The notes under the pieces are model-generated. The model saw only the letters and a list, made by a program, of their open reading frames with translations. It had not been told where the DNA came from and ran no database searches. This document shows, in pieces, positions 39,483 to 47,746 of a DNA stretch of 64,000 nt; position 1 is the first letter of the stretch, and every line of letters begins with the position of its first letter. The position numbers and the translations under genes are program-made. This DNA comes from Methylobacillus gramineus (GTDB taxonomy: Bacteria; Pseudomonadota; Gammaproteobacteria; Burkholderiales; Methylophilaceae), in the NCBI RefSeq assembly GCF_020532675.1, contig NZ_JAJAVE010000003.1, positions 620,001 to 684,000 of the forward strand, in the 5' to 3' direction.

Positions 39483-40358
39483 ATGGCGGACTTTGAGCAA
39501 TTAATCGAGCGGGCCGAGCGTGTGCTGGCCAGGCTGGAAAGTTTTTTACCTCCTCCCGTGACCGAGCCTGACTGGTCGGCTATTGCCTGGCGCTGGCAAC
39601 ATGTGAATGGTCGTGGTTTTCTGCAGGCGGTGCCCCATCCACATCATATCCAGCTGGACGATATCCGTAACGTGGATGAGCAAAAAGCTGAGATTGTGCG
39701 CAATACTGAACAGTTTGTGCATGGATATCCCGCCAATAATGTCTTGCTGACCGGGGCCAGGGGCACGGGGAAGTCTTCGCTGGTCAAAGCCGTGTTAAGC
39801 CGGTTTGCAGCGCAAGGCTTACGCCTGGTGGAAGTGGACAAGCAGGACTTGGTCGCTTTGCCAGAGATCGTGAGCTTGCTCCGGGATCGTAAAGAACGCT
39901 TTATTGTGTTTTGTGATGATCTTTCGTTTGAGTCCAGTGAGCCTGGATACAAGGCCCTCAAAGTAGTGCTGGATGGTTCGATTGCCACGACTTCAGACAA
40001 TGTGGTGGTGTATGCCACGTCGAATCGTCGTCACCTGATGCCTGAGTTTATGTCTGAGAACCTGCAAGTGCAGCACGATGGGGATGAGATCCGGCCAGGA
40101 GATACGACTGAAGAAAAAGTGTCTTTATCTGAGCGTTTTGGTCTATGGCTGTCATTTTACTCGTTTAGTCAGGACGAATACCTGGCAGTGGTGCAGCAAT
40201 GGCTGCAACATGCAGGTGTCAACGAGCTGAATGAGGATATTCGCGCAGCTGCCCTGTTGTTCTCGCATACCCGCGGTGCACGCAGTGGTCGGGTCGCGTA
40301 CCAGTTTTCACGCGACTATATTGGACGTGCTGCCCTCGCCGGGAAATTAACATCATGA
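39483..40358 (+). CDS. ATP-binding protein, DUF815 family
   Basis: P-loop AAA-type protein of the DUF815 group, function unknown. Walker A is TGARGTGKSSLVKAVL (about residues 89-104), Walker B FIVFCDDLSFE (about residues 140-150) and the sensor-like YATSNRRHLMPEF follows. The C-terminal part resembles an AAA lid. It follows argJ by 25 bases and overlaps the MutT-ThiE gene by four (ATGA), so the three may be one operon; this says little about function. Confidence 0.85.
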   Translation: MADFEQLIERAERVLARLESFLPPPVTEPDWSAIAWRWQHVNGRGFLQAVPHPHHIQLDDIRNVDEQKAEIVRNTEQFVHGYPANNVLLTGARGTGKSSLVKAVLSRFAAQGLRLVEVDKQDLVALPEIVSLLRDRKERFIVFCDDLSFESSEPGYKALKVVLDGSIATTSDNVVVYATSNRRHLMPEFMSENLQVQHDGDEIRPGDTTEEKVSLSERFGLWLSFYSFSQDEYLAVVQQWLQHAGVNELNEDIRAAALLFSHTRGARSGRVAYQFSRDYIGRAALAGKLTS

Positions 40359-41290
40359 AGGTGGTAGATGCAGCCGTGGCTGTTTTACAGCGTGATGATG
40401 GACAGGTGTTGTTGGCAGAAAGGCCTGCAGGCAAGCCGTGGGCTGGTTGGTGGGAGTTTCCTGGTGGCAAGATAGAGGTGGGTGAAACACCGTTACATGC
40501 TTTGAAACGCGAATTGCAGGAGGAGCTGGGGATAGAGGTAACGCAGGCCTATCCTTGGCTTACCCGTAGTTTTGAATACCCTGATCGCCATGTCAGGCTA
40601 CATTTTTTCATGGTGCGTGAGTGGCGCAACGAACCCCAGGGTTGTGAGGGGCAATCGCTCAGCTGGCAGTCGCCTGCGGGCTTGTCGGTGGGGCCCATGT
40701 TGCCTGCGAATGAGCCAATATTGGCAGCATTGAATCTACCATCGGTCTATGCGATCACCAATTTGCAGGCGCTGGGGGAGGCCAGGTTTTTCGTTGGGTT
40801 GCAACATGCCTTAGACAATGGCTTAGGTTTGATCCAGGTACGTGAAAAACACCTCGATCAGGGTGCACTGGAGCAATTTGTCAGTCAGGTGCTGGAAAAG
40901 TGTGCATCTTATCAGGCGCGTATATTGCTGAATGGCAGCGTCGATATGGCCAAGCAATTGGGCACGCATGGCGTGCACTTGGCATCAGAGCGCCTGTGGG
41001 CACTGGAAGCTAAGCCCGCAGGCTTGCTGTGCGCTGCCTCATGCCATCAACAGAAAGACCTGGAAAAAGCTGGGCAGCTGGAACTGGATTTTGCCGTGCT
41101 TTCACCAGTACAGAACACCTTGAGTCATCCTGGTGCCGCTATTCTAGGCTGGGAAGGTTTTGCCCACGAAGTGAGCGGTAATTCATTGCCTGTATACGCA
41201 CTGGGAGGCATGCAGTTGTCGGACCTGGAGCAGGCATGGAGCCACGGTGCCCATGGCCTGGCTATGCAACGTGCGGTGTGGTCAGTGTGA
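40355..41290 (+). CDS. mutT: Nudix (MutT) - thiamine phosphate synthase-like fusion
   Basis: N-terminal 8-oxo-dGTP diphosphatase fused to a ThiE-like TIM-barrel. The Nudix box GKIEVGETPLHALKRELQEE then LGI sits at about residues 36-58, preceded by PWAGWWEFPG. From about residue 130 the chain turns into a ThiE-related part: VYAITNLQALGEARFFVGLQ, LGLIQVREKHLD, LLNGSVDMAKQLGTHGVHLAS, PVYALGGMQL. This fusion is known in several betaproteobacteria and gammaproteobacteria. Whether the ThiE half is active is open. The stop overlaps the next start by one base. Confidence 0.9.
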   Translation: MKVVDAAVAVLQRDDGQVLLAERPAGKPWAGWWEFPGGKIEVGETPLHALKRELQEELGIEVTQAYPWLTRSFEYPDRHVRLHFFMVREWRNEPQGCEGQSLSWQSPAGLSVGPMLPANEPILAALNLPSVYAITNLQALGEARFFVGLQHALDNGLGLIQVREKHLDQGALEQFVSQVLEKCASYQARILLNGSVDMAKQLGTHGVHLASERLWALEAKPAGLLCAASCHQQKDLEKAGQLELDFAVLSPVQNTLSHPGAAILGWEGFAHEVSGNSLPVYALGGMQLSDLEQAWSHGAHGLAMQRAVWSV

Positions 41291-41715
41291 TGCGTGTGCA
41301 ACGTTTTTGGGTCATCCTATTGTTGCTTTTTGGTGTGTCCGGCGTTGTTGCCTGGTGGTGGTTTAAGCAGCCTCAGGAGGCTTTGCCAGAGCTGTTGCCA
41401 TGTGCTGATCTTGTAAACGGCTGTGGCAATGCTGAGGTCTCGGTTCAGTCTGACCAGATGCCTAAGGTCATGCAGGTATTTGAGCTAAGGCTCAAGGCTC
41501 AAGATGCTCAGTCAGTGCGTGCCAGGTTTGATATGCGCGAGATGCAGATGGGATTAAACCAGTACAGATTCTTGCGCCAGCAGAATGGTGATTGGCTGGC
41601 AAAGGTCACATTGCCAGTATGTGTGAGTGGGAGCAGTGATTGGGTGATGAATATTGAAATGGATACTGGTGCAGGTAAACGTCGTTATCAGTTGCCGTTT
41701 ACTGCTGGCGATTAA
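41290..41715 (+). CDS. Hypothetical exported or membrane-anchored protein
   Basis: A 141-residue product with an N-terminal hydrophobic segment (FWVILLLLFGVSGVVAWWWF, about residues 6-25) that may be a signal anchor, then a soluble part with two close cysteines (LPCADLVNGCGNAEV) and another near VCVSGSSDW. I recognise no family. The ATG overlaps the TGA of the MutT-ThiE gene by one base, so it is coupled to that operon; a longer frame from 41236 is not needed. Confidence 0.72.
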   Translation: MRVQRFWVILLLLFGVSGVVAWWWFKQPQEALPELLPCADLVNGCGNAEVSVQSDQMPKVMQVFELRLKAQDAQSVRARFDMREMQMGLNQYRFLRQQNGDWLAKVTLPVCVSGSSDWVMNIEMDTGAGKRRYQLPFTAGD

Positions 41716-41733
41716 ATCACTGCTTGGCGTAGC

Positions 41734-41937
41734 TTACTCTTCATCATCCAGTGAAGTGCCTGGTTTTGCTGTATCTGGAATGCGATAGCTTTCGCTTGCC
41801 CATTGTCCCAGGTCTATCAAGCGGCAACGTTTGGAACAGAATGGGCGATACTCGTTACTGCTTGAGAACTCGGACAATTCGCCACATTGTGGACAGGAAA
41901 CCAGGCGTTTTTTTTCGGAAGTGTTTACAGGTTGCAC
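41734..41937 (-). CDS. yacG: DNA gyrase inhibitor YacG
   Basis: Small zinc-ribbon protein that binds GyrB and inhibits it in E. coli. The zinc ligands are CPQCGELSEF and then PFCSKRCRLIDLG, a CxxC/CxxxC pair, followed by an acidic C-terminal tail (DDEE). I start at GTG 41937, which gives 67 residues, close to the family's usual size; a TTG at 41970 is open too. It overlaps zapD's end and finishes the pilD-coaE-zapD-yacG cluster, the usual place of this gene. Confidence 0.88.
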   Translation of the reverse strand: MQPVNTSEKKRLVSCPQCGELSEFSSSNEYRPFCSKRCRLIDLGQWASESYRIPDTAKPGTSLDDEE

Positions 41938-42704
41938 AGCGTCAGTGAGAAGTTGATGTCTGAGTCGCAAGGACGAGGTCTTTGCGCGTTGTCCAGACTG
42001 TTGAATCGAATATTGATAGCATATTTGTTGGCGCTGACTTCAGGAAAGCACGGCAGGTCATCATGAATCTCCACGCGCAGCATCTGGGCAGGCTTAGCAC
42101 CCCCCAGCATTTGCTGGTAAGCGCCGTGAATGGCTGTTAATGAAGTGGTGGCTCCACTGCCTCTCAGGATATGCAGGATGATGCGTATGGCATCGTATAG
42201 CGGCATGAGGGGGCTTAACCAGAAGCTGAGGTCTGTCTGTCTGCGTGTTTCGCTGAGGCCCAGCCAGTAGTGATATGACGGTAAGTCAAATTCGCATACG
42301 CCACCAGGGATCGCTGAACGCTGCTTGATGCTCATGAGCCATTCATTATCGCGTAGCGTTTGCCCCAGTTTTCCAGGCGTGCCGCGTAATGGTTTTGCGG
42401 CTGATTCGATATCGTTGACCAGGTCATTGAGGACTTGCTCTTCAATCGAAGGATTGCCGCGCAAGTTGTTCATGACAATCTTCTGTCGGTCTAACTCTTG
42501 TAGCAGGTCCACCTTTAGCTCAGCGCGTTCAATCACGTCCAGAATCTGGAAAATCGAGAGTAGCGCACAGTGATGGTTGAACTCATGTTCCCCTTCAATA
42601 TTATGCAAGACCTTGATAAACAGGTCTTCCAGGCGCAGCATGGTACGGATACGTTCGTTGAAAGGGTAATCGTAGCTGGGCACGGGCTTCTCGGGGCTGA
42701 GCAA
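41925..42704 (-). CDS. zapD: Cell division protein ZapD
   Basis: FtsZ-binding protein that bundles Z-ring filaments (old name DUF1342/YacF). The 259-residue product shows SYDYPFNERIRTMLRLEDLF, IFQILDVIERAELKVDLLQE and PRNEW-type SIKQRSAIPGGVCEFDLPSYHYWL. No ATG precedes the conserved start; TTG 42704 or GTG 42683 are the candidates, and I keep the longer. Context with coaE, yacG and pilD is the typical one. Confidence 0.92.
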   Translation of the reverse strand: MLSPEKPVPSYDYPFNERIRTMLRLEDLFIKVLHNIEGEHEFNHHCALLSIFQILDVIERAELKVDLLQELDRQKIVMNNLRGNPSIEEQVLNDLVNDIESAAKPLRGTPGKLGQTLRDNEWLMSIKQRSAIPGGVCEFDLPSYHYWLGLSETRRQTDLSFWLSPLMPLYDAIRIILHILRGSGATTSLTAIHGAYQQMLGGAKPAQMLRVEIHDDLPCFPEVSANKYAINIRFNSLDNAQRPRPCDSDINFSLTLCNL

Positions 42705-42737
42705 CTAGGGTAATGAAGTTGTGGTGGATTATGAGAT

Positions 42738-43346
42738 TTATTCGCTAACTATGCAAGCCTGAATGAATTTTTCATGTATTTGCAGAATATTGGCTTGCAA
42801 TTCATCCAGTGTGCCATTGTTGTCAATAATGTCATTGGCAAGGGCGCGCCGGAAGCTTCTGGAGGCCTGAGTGGCAATAATCGAACGTACCATTTTCTCC
42901 GAGAACCCATTGCGATCAGCAACCCGACTGATTTGCTTGTCTTCGGTACAATCGATCAGCAAGGTACGGTTGACGATGCCTTCATAACGATTGGACTCAA
43001 AAAACAAGGGGATGGCCAGAATCTGGTATGGCGCATTGTTATAGCTATCCAGTTCACGTAGAGCCTCTGTGTGAATCGCTGGATGGAGTATGGATTCCAG
43101 CAGCCTGCGGTCTGCATCGCTGGAGAAAATACGATCACGAATCTTTGCCCTGTCCATGGCGCCATCAGCGGTGACATATTCCTGGCCAAAGGCTTCAGCT
43201 ATCTTGGCCACCAATGGTTTGCCGGCAGAAGTCAGGTTGCGGGAAATGACATCCACATCCACGACGGGTACCCCAATGTTGGCAAACATTTTTGCAGCTT
43301 CACTTTTGCCTGCGCCAATACCGCCAGTCAGTCCAACAACATACAT
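42738..43346 (-). CDS. coaE: Dephospho-CoA kinase
   Basis: Final step of CoA synthesis, phosphorylating dephospho-CoA. The 202-residue protein begins with the P-loop VVGLTGGIGAGKSEAAKMF (about residues 3-21), then VPVVDVDVISRNL, and AIPLFFESNRYEGIVNRTLL. The gene starts one base after the pilD stop region, i.e. the two are coupled. Confidence 0.96.
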   Translation of the reverse strand: MYVVGLTGGIGAGKSEAAKMFANIGVPVVDVDVISRNLTSAGKPLVAKIAEAFGQEYVTADGAMDRAKIRDRIFSSDADRRLLESILHPAIHTEALRELDSYNNAPYQILAIPLFFESNRYEGIVNRTLLIDCTEDKQISRVADRNGFSEKMVRSIIATQASRSFRRALANDIIDNNGTLDELQANILQIHEKFIQACIVSE

Positions 43347-43347
43347 A

Positions 43348-44220
43348 TCAGGTTCCTAAATACAGTTGCGACAATTGATTGCCGAAAAACAGGGCAGCGA
43401 TTCCACCCAGTGCGAGATAAGGCCCAAAAGGCATAGGCTTGCCGCGGCCTTGTCTGGCAGACACGATAAGGATTATGCCTATTATAGAGCCTGCGAGGGA
43501 TGATAATAAAATGACGGCAGGCAGTAGCTGCCAGCCAAACCAGGCGCCCAGTGCTGCCAGTAATTTGAAATCTCCATATCCCATGCCCTCCTTGCCCGTG
43601 ACCAGTTTGAACAGCCAATAGACTGACCAGAGCGTGAGATAGCCTGCTGCTGCACCTACTACGGCAGATTCCAGGTCGGTAAACCCGGTATTGAGGTTGT
43701 AGAGCAAGCCCAGCCACAGTAAAGGCAAGGTAATATCGTCTGGAAGTAATTGTGTATCCAGGTCGATAAAGGTGAGTGCAATCAGTGCGAAGATGAATAT
43801 CCAGGCGGCTACTGCCATGCCTGAGTAGCCGAAATGCCAACTCACCAAGCCTGTCAGAATGCCCGTGGCAGCCTCTACCAATGGATAACGCAGGCTGATG
43901 TGAGTTTTGCATCCACGGCATTTACCACCCAGAAACAGATAGCTGATGACGGGTATGTTCTCTAGGGCCGTGATTGGATGTTTGCAATGCGGACAAGCTG
44001 AACGTGGTTTGACCAGATTGTAGGCGGGCGAATTTTCTGTACTTATACCCTGTAATTCTGCGCAGTTTCTATGCCACTCCATTTCCATCATGCGTGGCAG
44101 TCTATGAATCACGACGTTAAGAAAACTGCCAACAAGTAATCCCAGCAAGACGGAAAAGCCGATAAAGAAAGGTGGATTTTCGCGCAGGAGATTAAGGAAT
44201 TCAAAAATAAAATCGGGCAT
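43348..44220 (-). CDS. pilD: Prepilin peptidase / N-methyltransferase PilD
   Basis: Inner-membrane aspartic peptidase that cleaves and methylates type IV pilins and type II secretion pseudopilins. Motifs of the 290-residue protein: two CxxC pairs, PRSACPHCKHPITALENIPV and GGKCRGCKTHISLRYPLVE; the catalytic Asp pair in FIDLDTQLLPDDITLPLLW (about residues 160-180) and GYGDFKLLAALGAW. Eight or so hydrophobic segments. First gene of the pilD-coaE-zapD-yacG unit. Confidence 0.96.
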   Translation of the reverse strand: MPDFIFEFLNLLRENPPFFIGFSVLLGLLVGSFLNVVIHRLPRMMEMEWHRNCAELQGISTENSPAYNLVKPRSACPHCKHPITALENIPVISYLFLGGKCRGCKTHISLRYPLVEAATGILTGLVSWHFGYSGMAVAAWIFIFALIALTFIDLDTQLLPDDITLPLLWLGLLYNLNTGFTDLESAVVGAAAGYLTLWSVYWLFKLVTGKEGMGYGDFKLLAALGAWFGWQLLPAVILLSSLAGSIIGIILIVSARQGRGKPMPFGPYLALGGIAALFFGNQLSQLYLGT

Positions 44221-44367
44221 AGGGTCGTTATGAGTAAACTTTTCGCATCATCCCACCGTTATATCAGTATGGCAACCGCATCTATGAAACTTGCCATCTA
44301 TCCTTGAAATAAGGAAAACCGCCGCCAACTAAGCGTTGAGTGATCACTAACCTGAAAGGAAACGCAA

Positions 44368-44688
44368 ATGATAGAGACTGGAACTCAAGCAGCATGGGAT
44401 GCTCCCGTTGTTTGCCGTGTAGAAGTAGATTTGTCGGGTTGGTTGGAACAATTGACAGGCAATTCAAACTGGGAACTTTATGATGAGTCCGAGGATGAGA
44501 CTTACATGAGTTTTGCCATGAGGCATGGTCTGCGGCAGGCGGAGGTGACGCTATATCATAATGGTTATGCCATGGTGGATGTGGACGGTGAGTCTTTATT
44601 TGACGGAGCTTTGACACCGGCAACCAGTCTCTGTGCTCACTTAAGCTATTATCGGGCTGATAGCGGAGATCTTATAACACTGAATTAA
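44368..44688 (+). CDS. Hypothetical protein, 106 residues
   Basis: A soluble, acidic protein (no membrane segment or signal peptide) with AAAGGAAA seven bases before the ATG and its own terminator downstream. Sequence begins MIETGTQAAWDAPVVCRVEV; I recognise no family, and give no function. It stands alone between divergent blocks. The presence of a good ribosome site and terminator supports that it is expressed. Confidence 0.72.
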   Translation: MIETGTQAAWDAPVVCRVEVDLSGWLEQLTGNSNWELYDESEDETYMSFAMRHGLRQAEVTLYHNGYAMVDVDGESLFDGALTPATSLCAHLSYYRADSGDLITLN

Positions 44689-44696
44689 GCGTATGC

Positions 44697-44722
44697 AAAA
44701 AGCCCTGCTTGCAGGGCTTTTT
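44697..44722 (+). terminator. Terminator after the 106-residue gene
   Basis: AAAAAGCCCTGC (44697-44708), TT, GCAGGGCTTTTT (44711-44722). Good U-run, symmetric A-run. Confidence 0.92.
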
Positions 44723-44802
44723 CATGCTGGCATTGTTCATTATTTCTGGAACTAAACTTGTTGAGCTGCTGTCGGTTTTCTGGGCTTAATTAATGAGTAA
44801 AA

Positions 44803-46455
44803 ATGAACAATAACGCGGGTCATAAAATGCCACCAAGACAAAGGTTGATTAATCTCCTTAGTCTGGAGCGCAAAGATATATTGCTGGTTATTCTCTTGAT
44901 GGGCGCGGTTGGTTTTATCAACCTGGCTATCCCCATTTCCGTCCAGGCTTTGATCAATACGGTCACCATGGGCAGCTTGATGAAGCCACTCCTCATCATC
45001 TCCTTCATGCTGTTCATCTTCCTGTTTCTTGCGGGTCTGTTTTATGTGCTGGAAATTTTTATTGTCGAACTCATACAGCGGCGTATCTTTTGCCGGATTG
45101 CCACCGAGGCAGCCAGTAAGACACAGGGGGCAAGATACGATGTAGCCGATGACCTGCAGGAGCTGGTCAACCGCTTTTTTGAGGTGACCTCAGTACAAAA
45201 GTCGGTGGCCACATTGTTGACCATCGGGGTGGCCACCATCCTGCAAGGCGTGGTCGGTAGCATCATCCTGGTCTTCTACAGCGTCTATTTCGCGGTGGTG
45301 GTAGCCCTGGTCATGCTGATCATCCTGGTGATTGTCTATGTCATTGGGCGCAAGGCCTCACTGACGGCAATCGCGGAGTCCCATGCCAAGTTTGAGCTGG
45401 CAGCCTGGCTCGAGACGATTGCGCGCAACCTTAATACCTTTAAGTTTTCTTCTGGAGTCAGCCTTGCGCAAGAGCGCACAGACCAGCTGGCTGCTGAATA
45501 CCTGAAAAAGCGCAGTGCGCATTTCCGTATCCTGATCAAGCAATACCTGGGCGGCGTGCTGATCTATGCACTGGGTGGCACCGCCATGCTGGCCCTGGGT
45601 GGGACCCTGGTCATCCAGGGGCAGATCAATTTGGGGCAGTTCGTTGCAGCGGAGCTGATCATTTTTGCGGTGCTGGCTTCATTTCTGCGCTTCATTGGTC
45701 AGCTGGAATACTATTACGACCTGCTCGCCAGCCTGGACAAGATTGGTTATATCCAGGATCTGCCACAGGAGAAAATACCGACACGCGAGATTGAGGTGCA
45801 AAGGCCTATCAAATTGAGTGCGGTTAATCTTGGTTATGATTACCTGCGGCATACAGCATCGCAGTCGGGCATCAGCTTCACCCTGCAGCCGGGCAGCAGT
45901 CTTGCTGTGCTCGGCGTGGCTGGTAGTGGAAAGTCCTCCCTGGCTTCATTGCTCACGGGTTTGAAGCAGCCAGTGAAGGGGCATGTCGAGTTTAATGATA
46001 TTGCCATTGATCAATTCAACTTGAATCAACTGCGCAAGCATATCGGATGTGTTGGCAAGCTGGAGGTCATTGAAGGTGACATTATCGACAATGTGCTGAT
46101 TGGGCGCGATGACATTACGCTGGGGCAGGTGACACAGCTATTGGCTAAGATGGGCTTGATGTCCAGTATTAACCGGCTTCCACAGGGCTTGAATACACCG
46201 CTTTCCGTCAATGGTGCTCCGTTTTCCACCACCCAGATCAATCTCCTGATGCTGGCCAGAGGCATCATTGGCCAACCAGGCCTCCTGATCGTGGATGGCT
46301 TGCTGGATTACCTGGATGATGCAGATCTGCAACGTGCTCTGCCTTTGCTGCTGGATCTGCCTGCATGCAGTGTCGTGATCATGACGCGCCATGCCGCGAT
46401 TGCTCAGCACTTCGAGAATATATTGACGTTGGAACTGCTTGATCATGTTGCATAA
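44803..46455 (+). CDS. ABC exporter (permease + degenerate ATPase domain)
   Basis: Half-transporter of the type I secretion/HlyB type, without an N-terminal peptidase domain. Membrane part spans about residues 25-320 with six helices. The ATPase domain has an intact Walker A, VLGVAGSGKSSLASLLTG (about residues 369-386), but the Q-loop Gln is absent (CVGKLEVIEGD, about 415), the signature LSGGQ reads FSTTQ (about 473-477), the Walker B Glu is Gly (LLIVDGLLDYLDD, about 493-505) and the His of the H-loop is shifted (IMTRHAAIA). So ATP hydrolysis is doubtful. Its stop overlaps the HlyD gene by 11 bases; a TolC gene follows. Confidence 0.85.
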   Translation: MNNNAGHKMPPRQRLINLLSLERKDILLVILLMGAVGFINLAIPISVQALINTVTMGSLMKPLLIISFMLFIFLFLAGLFYVLEIFIVELIQRRIFCRIATEAASKTQGARYDVADDLQELVNRFFEVTSVQKSVATLLTIGVATILQGVVGSIILVFYSVYFAVVVALVMLIILVIVYVIGRKASLTAIAESHAKFELAAWLETIARNLNTFKFSSGVSLAQERTDQLAAEYLKKRSAHFRILIKQYLGGVLIYALGGTAMLALGGTLVIQGQINLGQFVAAELIIFAVLASFLRFIGQLEYYYDLLASLDKIGYIQDLPQEKIPTREIEVQRPIKLSAVNLGYDYLRHTASQSGISFTLQPGSSLAVLGVAGSGKSSLASLLTGLKQPVKGHVEFNDIAIDQFNLNQLRKHIGCVGKLEVIEGDIIDNVLIGRDDITLGQVTQLLAKMGLMSSINRLPQGLNTPLSVNGAPFSTTQINLLMLARGIIGQPGLLIVDGLLDYLDDADLQRALPLLLDLPACSVVIMTRHAAIAQHFENILTLELLDHVA

Positions 46456-47746
46456 CCGTATCGATAACCAGCAGTTCCTGAAATACACAGCGACGCCAAC
46501 AGTGGTCAAGCGCATCCTGTTTGGCATTGTGGTGTTGTGCTTTATCGTGCCGACTCTGATGCTGTTCTTGCCCTGGCAACAGAATGTACAGGCCATGGGA
46601 GCAGTCACCGCATTTGCGCCGCTGGAAAGGCGGCAAAGCGTGGATGCGCCGGTAGGCGGAGTCATCAAGCAGTGGTTTGTGCGTGAGGGTACACGCGTGA
46701 ATGCAGGTGACCCATTGCTGGAAATCAGTGATGTCGACCCCAGGTTCAAGGAGAGGCTGGCGGCACAGCAGCAAACCAGTGCCGTCAAGCTCAAGGCCAA
46801 GCAAGATGAACTCCGTGCGTATGAGGTGCAATTGCAGAATCTGATTGCCGTGCGCCAGGCTAGAGGAAATGCTGCAGAGTACGGTCTTGATGTTGCCAGG
46901 CAAAAAGTGGTGGCGTCCACAGAAAATGTGGCCTCGTCCCAGGCCACGCTGGATGCTGCGGATTTTCAGGTCACCAGGATGAAACGTCTGGTGGACGAGG
47001 GGCTGGTATCCAGGCGAGATGTGGAAGTGGCCGAGCGGGATCGTGCTGTGGCATTGCGCAGTGTCAATAGCGCCAAGGCAGCACTCGATTCAGCACGTGC
47101 AGAAGAAAAAACTGCGCAGGCCAACTTGTTGCAGGTGAAGGCTGAAGCCCAGGCTGATATTGATGCAAGCCATGCCTTGATCAGCAAGATAGGCTCCGAG
47201 GTGGCCGACACGCAAAATGAATTGACCGCCCTGGACATCAGTCTTTCACGCCAGGAATCCCAGTTGGTCAAGGCGCCTCGTGCAGGCACAGTATTTCAGG
47301 TGCCGGTCAATTCGCAATCCCAGGTGATCAGTCAGGGTCAGCCGCTGTTGGTGATCATTCCTGATGCAGGGCAGCAGGCTGTGGAGTTGATGGTCAGTGG
47401 CCTCAATGCTGCCTTGATTCTCCCAGGCACGCGGGTCAGGCTGGAGTTTGATGGCTGGCCTGCCTTGCAGGTTTCCGGCTGGCCAAATGTGGCGATAGGG
47501 ACATTTGGCGGCAAGGTGGCATTTGTGGATGCTAGCGATGATGGTACCGGGCGGTTCCGCGTCATGGTGGTGCCGGATGAGGATGTACAAAAGTGGCCTA
47601 CTGAAAGATTCCTCAGGCAGGGAGGCTCGGCACGTGGCTGGATATTGCTGGAAGAAGTGTCGATAGGCTATGAAATCTGGCGGATATTGAACGGTTTCCC
47701 GCCGCGCGTGCCACAACCCCCTGCCACTCCGGGGCAGCGGAGTTGA
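46445..47746 (+). CDS. HlyD-family periplasmic adaptor
   Basis: Membrane fusion protein linking an inner-membrane exporter to TolC. N-terminal membrane helix at about residues 20-45 (LFGIVVLCFIVPTLMLFLPW), lipoyl-like/biotinyl half domains (VDAPVGGVIKQWFVREGT), a long coiled-coil with LKAKQDELRAYEVQLQN and RSVNSAKAALDSAR, and the beta-barrel part VKAPRAGTVFQVPVNSQSQV. I start at ATG 46445; the TTG six bases upstream is less likely. Overlaps the ABC gene by 11 bases and the TolC gene by one, so the three form one transcript. Confidence 0.9.
   Translation: MLHNRIDNQQFLKYTATPTVVKRILFGIVVLCFIVPTLMLFLPWQQNVQAMGAVTAFAPLERRQSVDAPVGGVIKQWFVREGTRVNAGDPLLEISDVDPRFKERLAAQQQTSAVKLKAKQDELRAYEVQLQNLIAVRQARGNAAEYGLDVARQKVVASTENVASSQATLDAADFQVTRMKRLVDEGLVSRRDVEVAERDRAVALRSVNSAKAALDSARAEEKTAQANLLQVKAEAQADIDASHALISKIGSEVADTQNELTALDISLSRQESQLVKAPRAGTVFQVPVNSQSQVISQGQPLLVIIPDAGQQAVELMVSGLNAALILPGTRVRLEFDGWPALQVSGWPNVAIGTFGGKVAFVDASDDGTGRFRVMVVPDEDVQKWPTERFLRQGGSARGWILLEEVSIGYEIWRILNGFPPRVPQPPATPGQRS

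Noticed and set aside
40355-41290. TPP riboswitch before the ThiE-like fusion
   Set aside because: The gene overlaps the DUF815 gene by four bases, leaving no leader, and no thi-box was seen.
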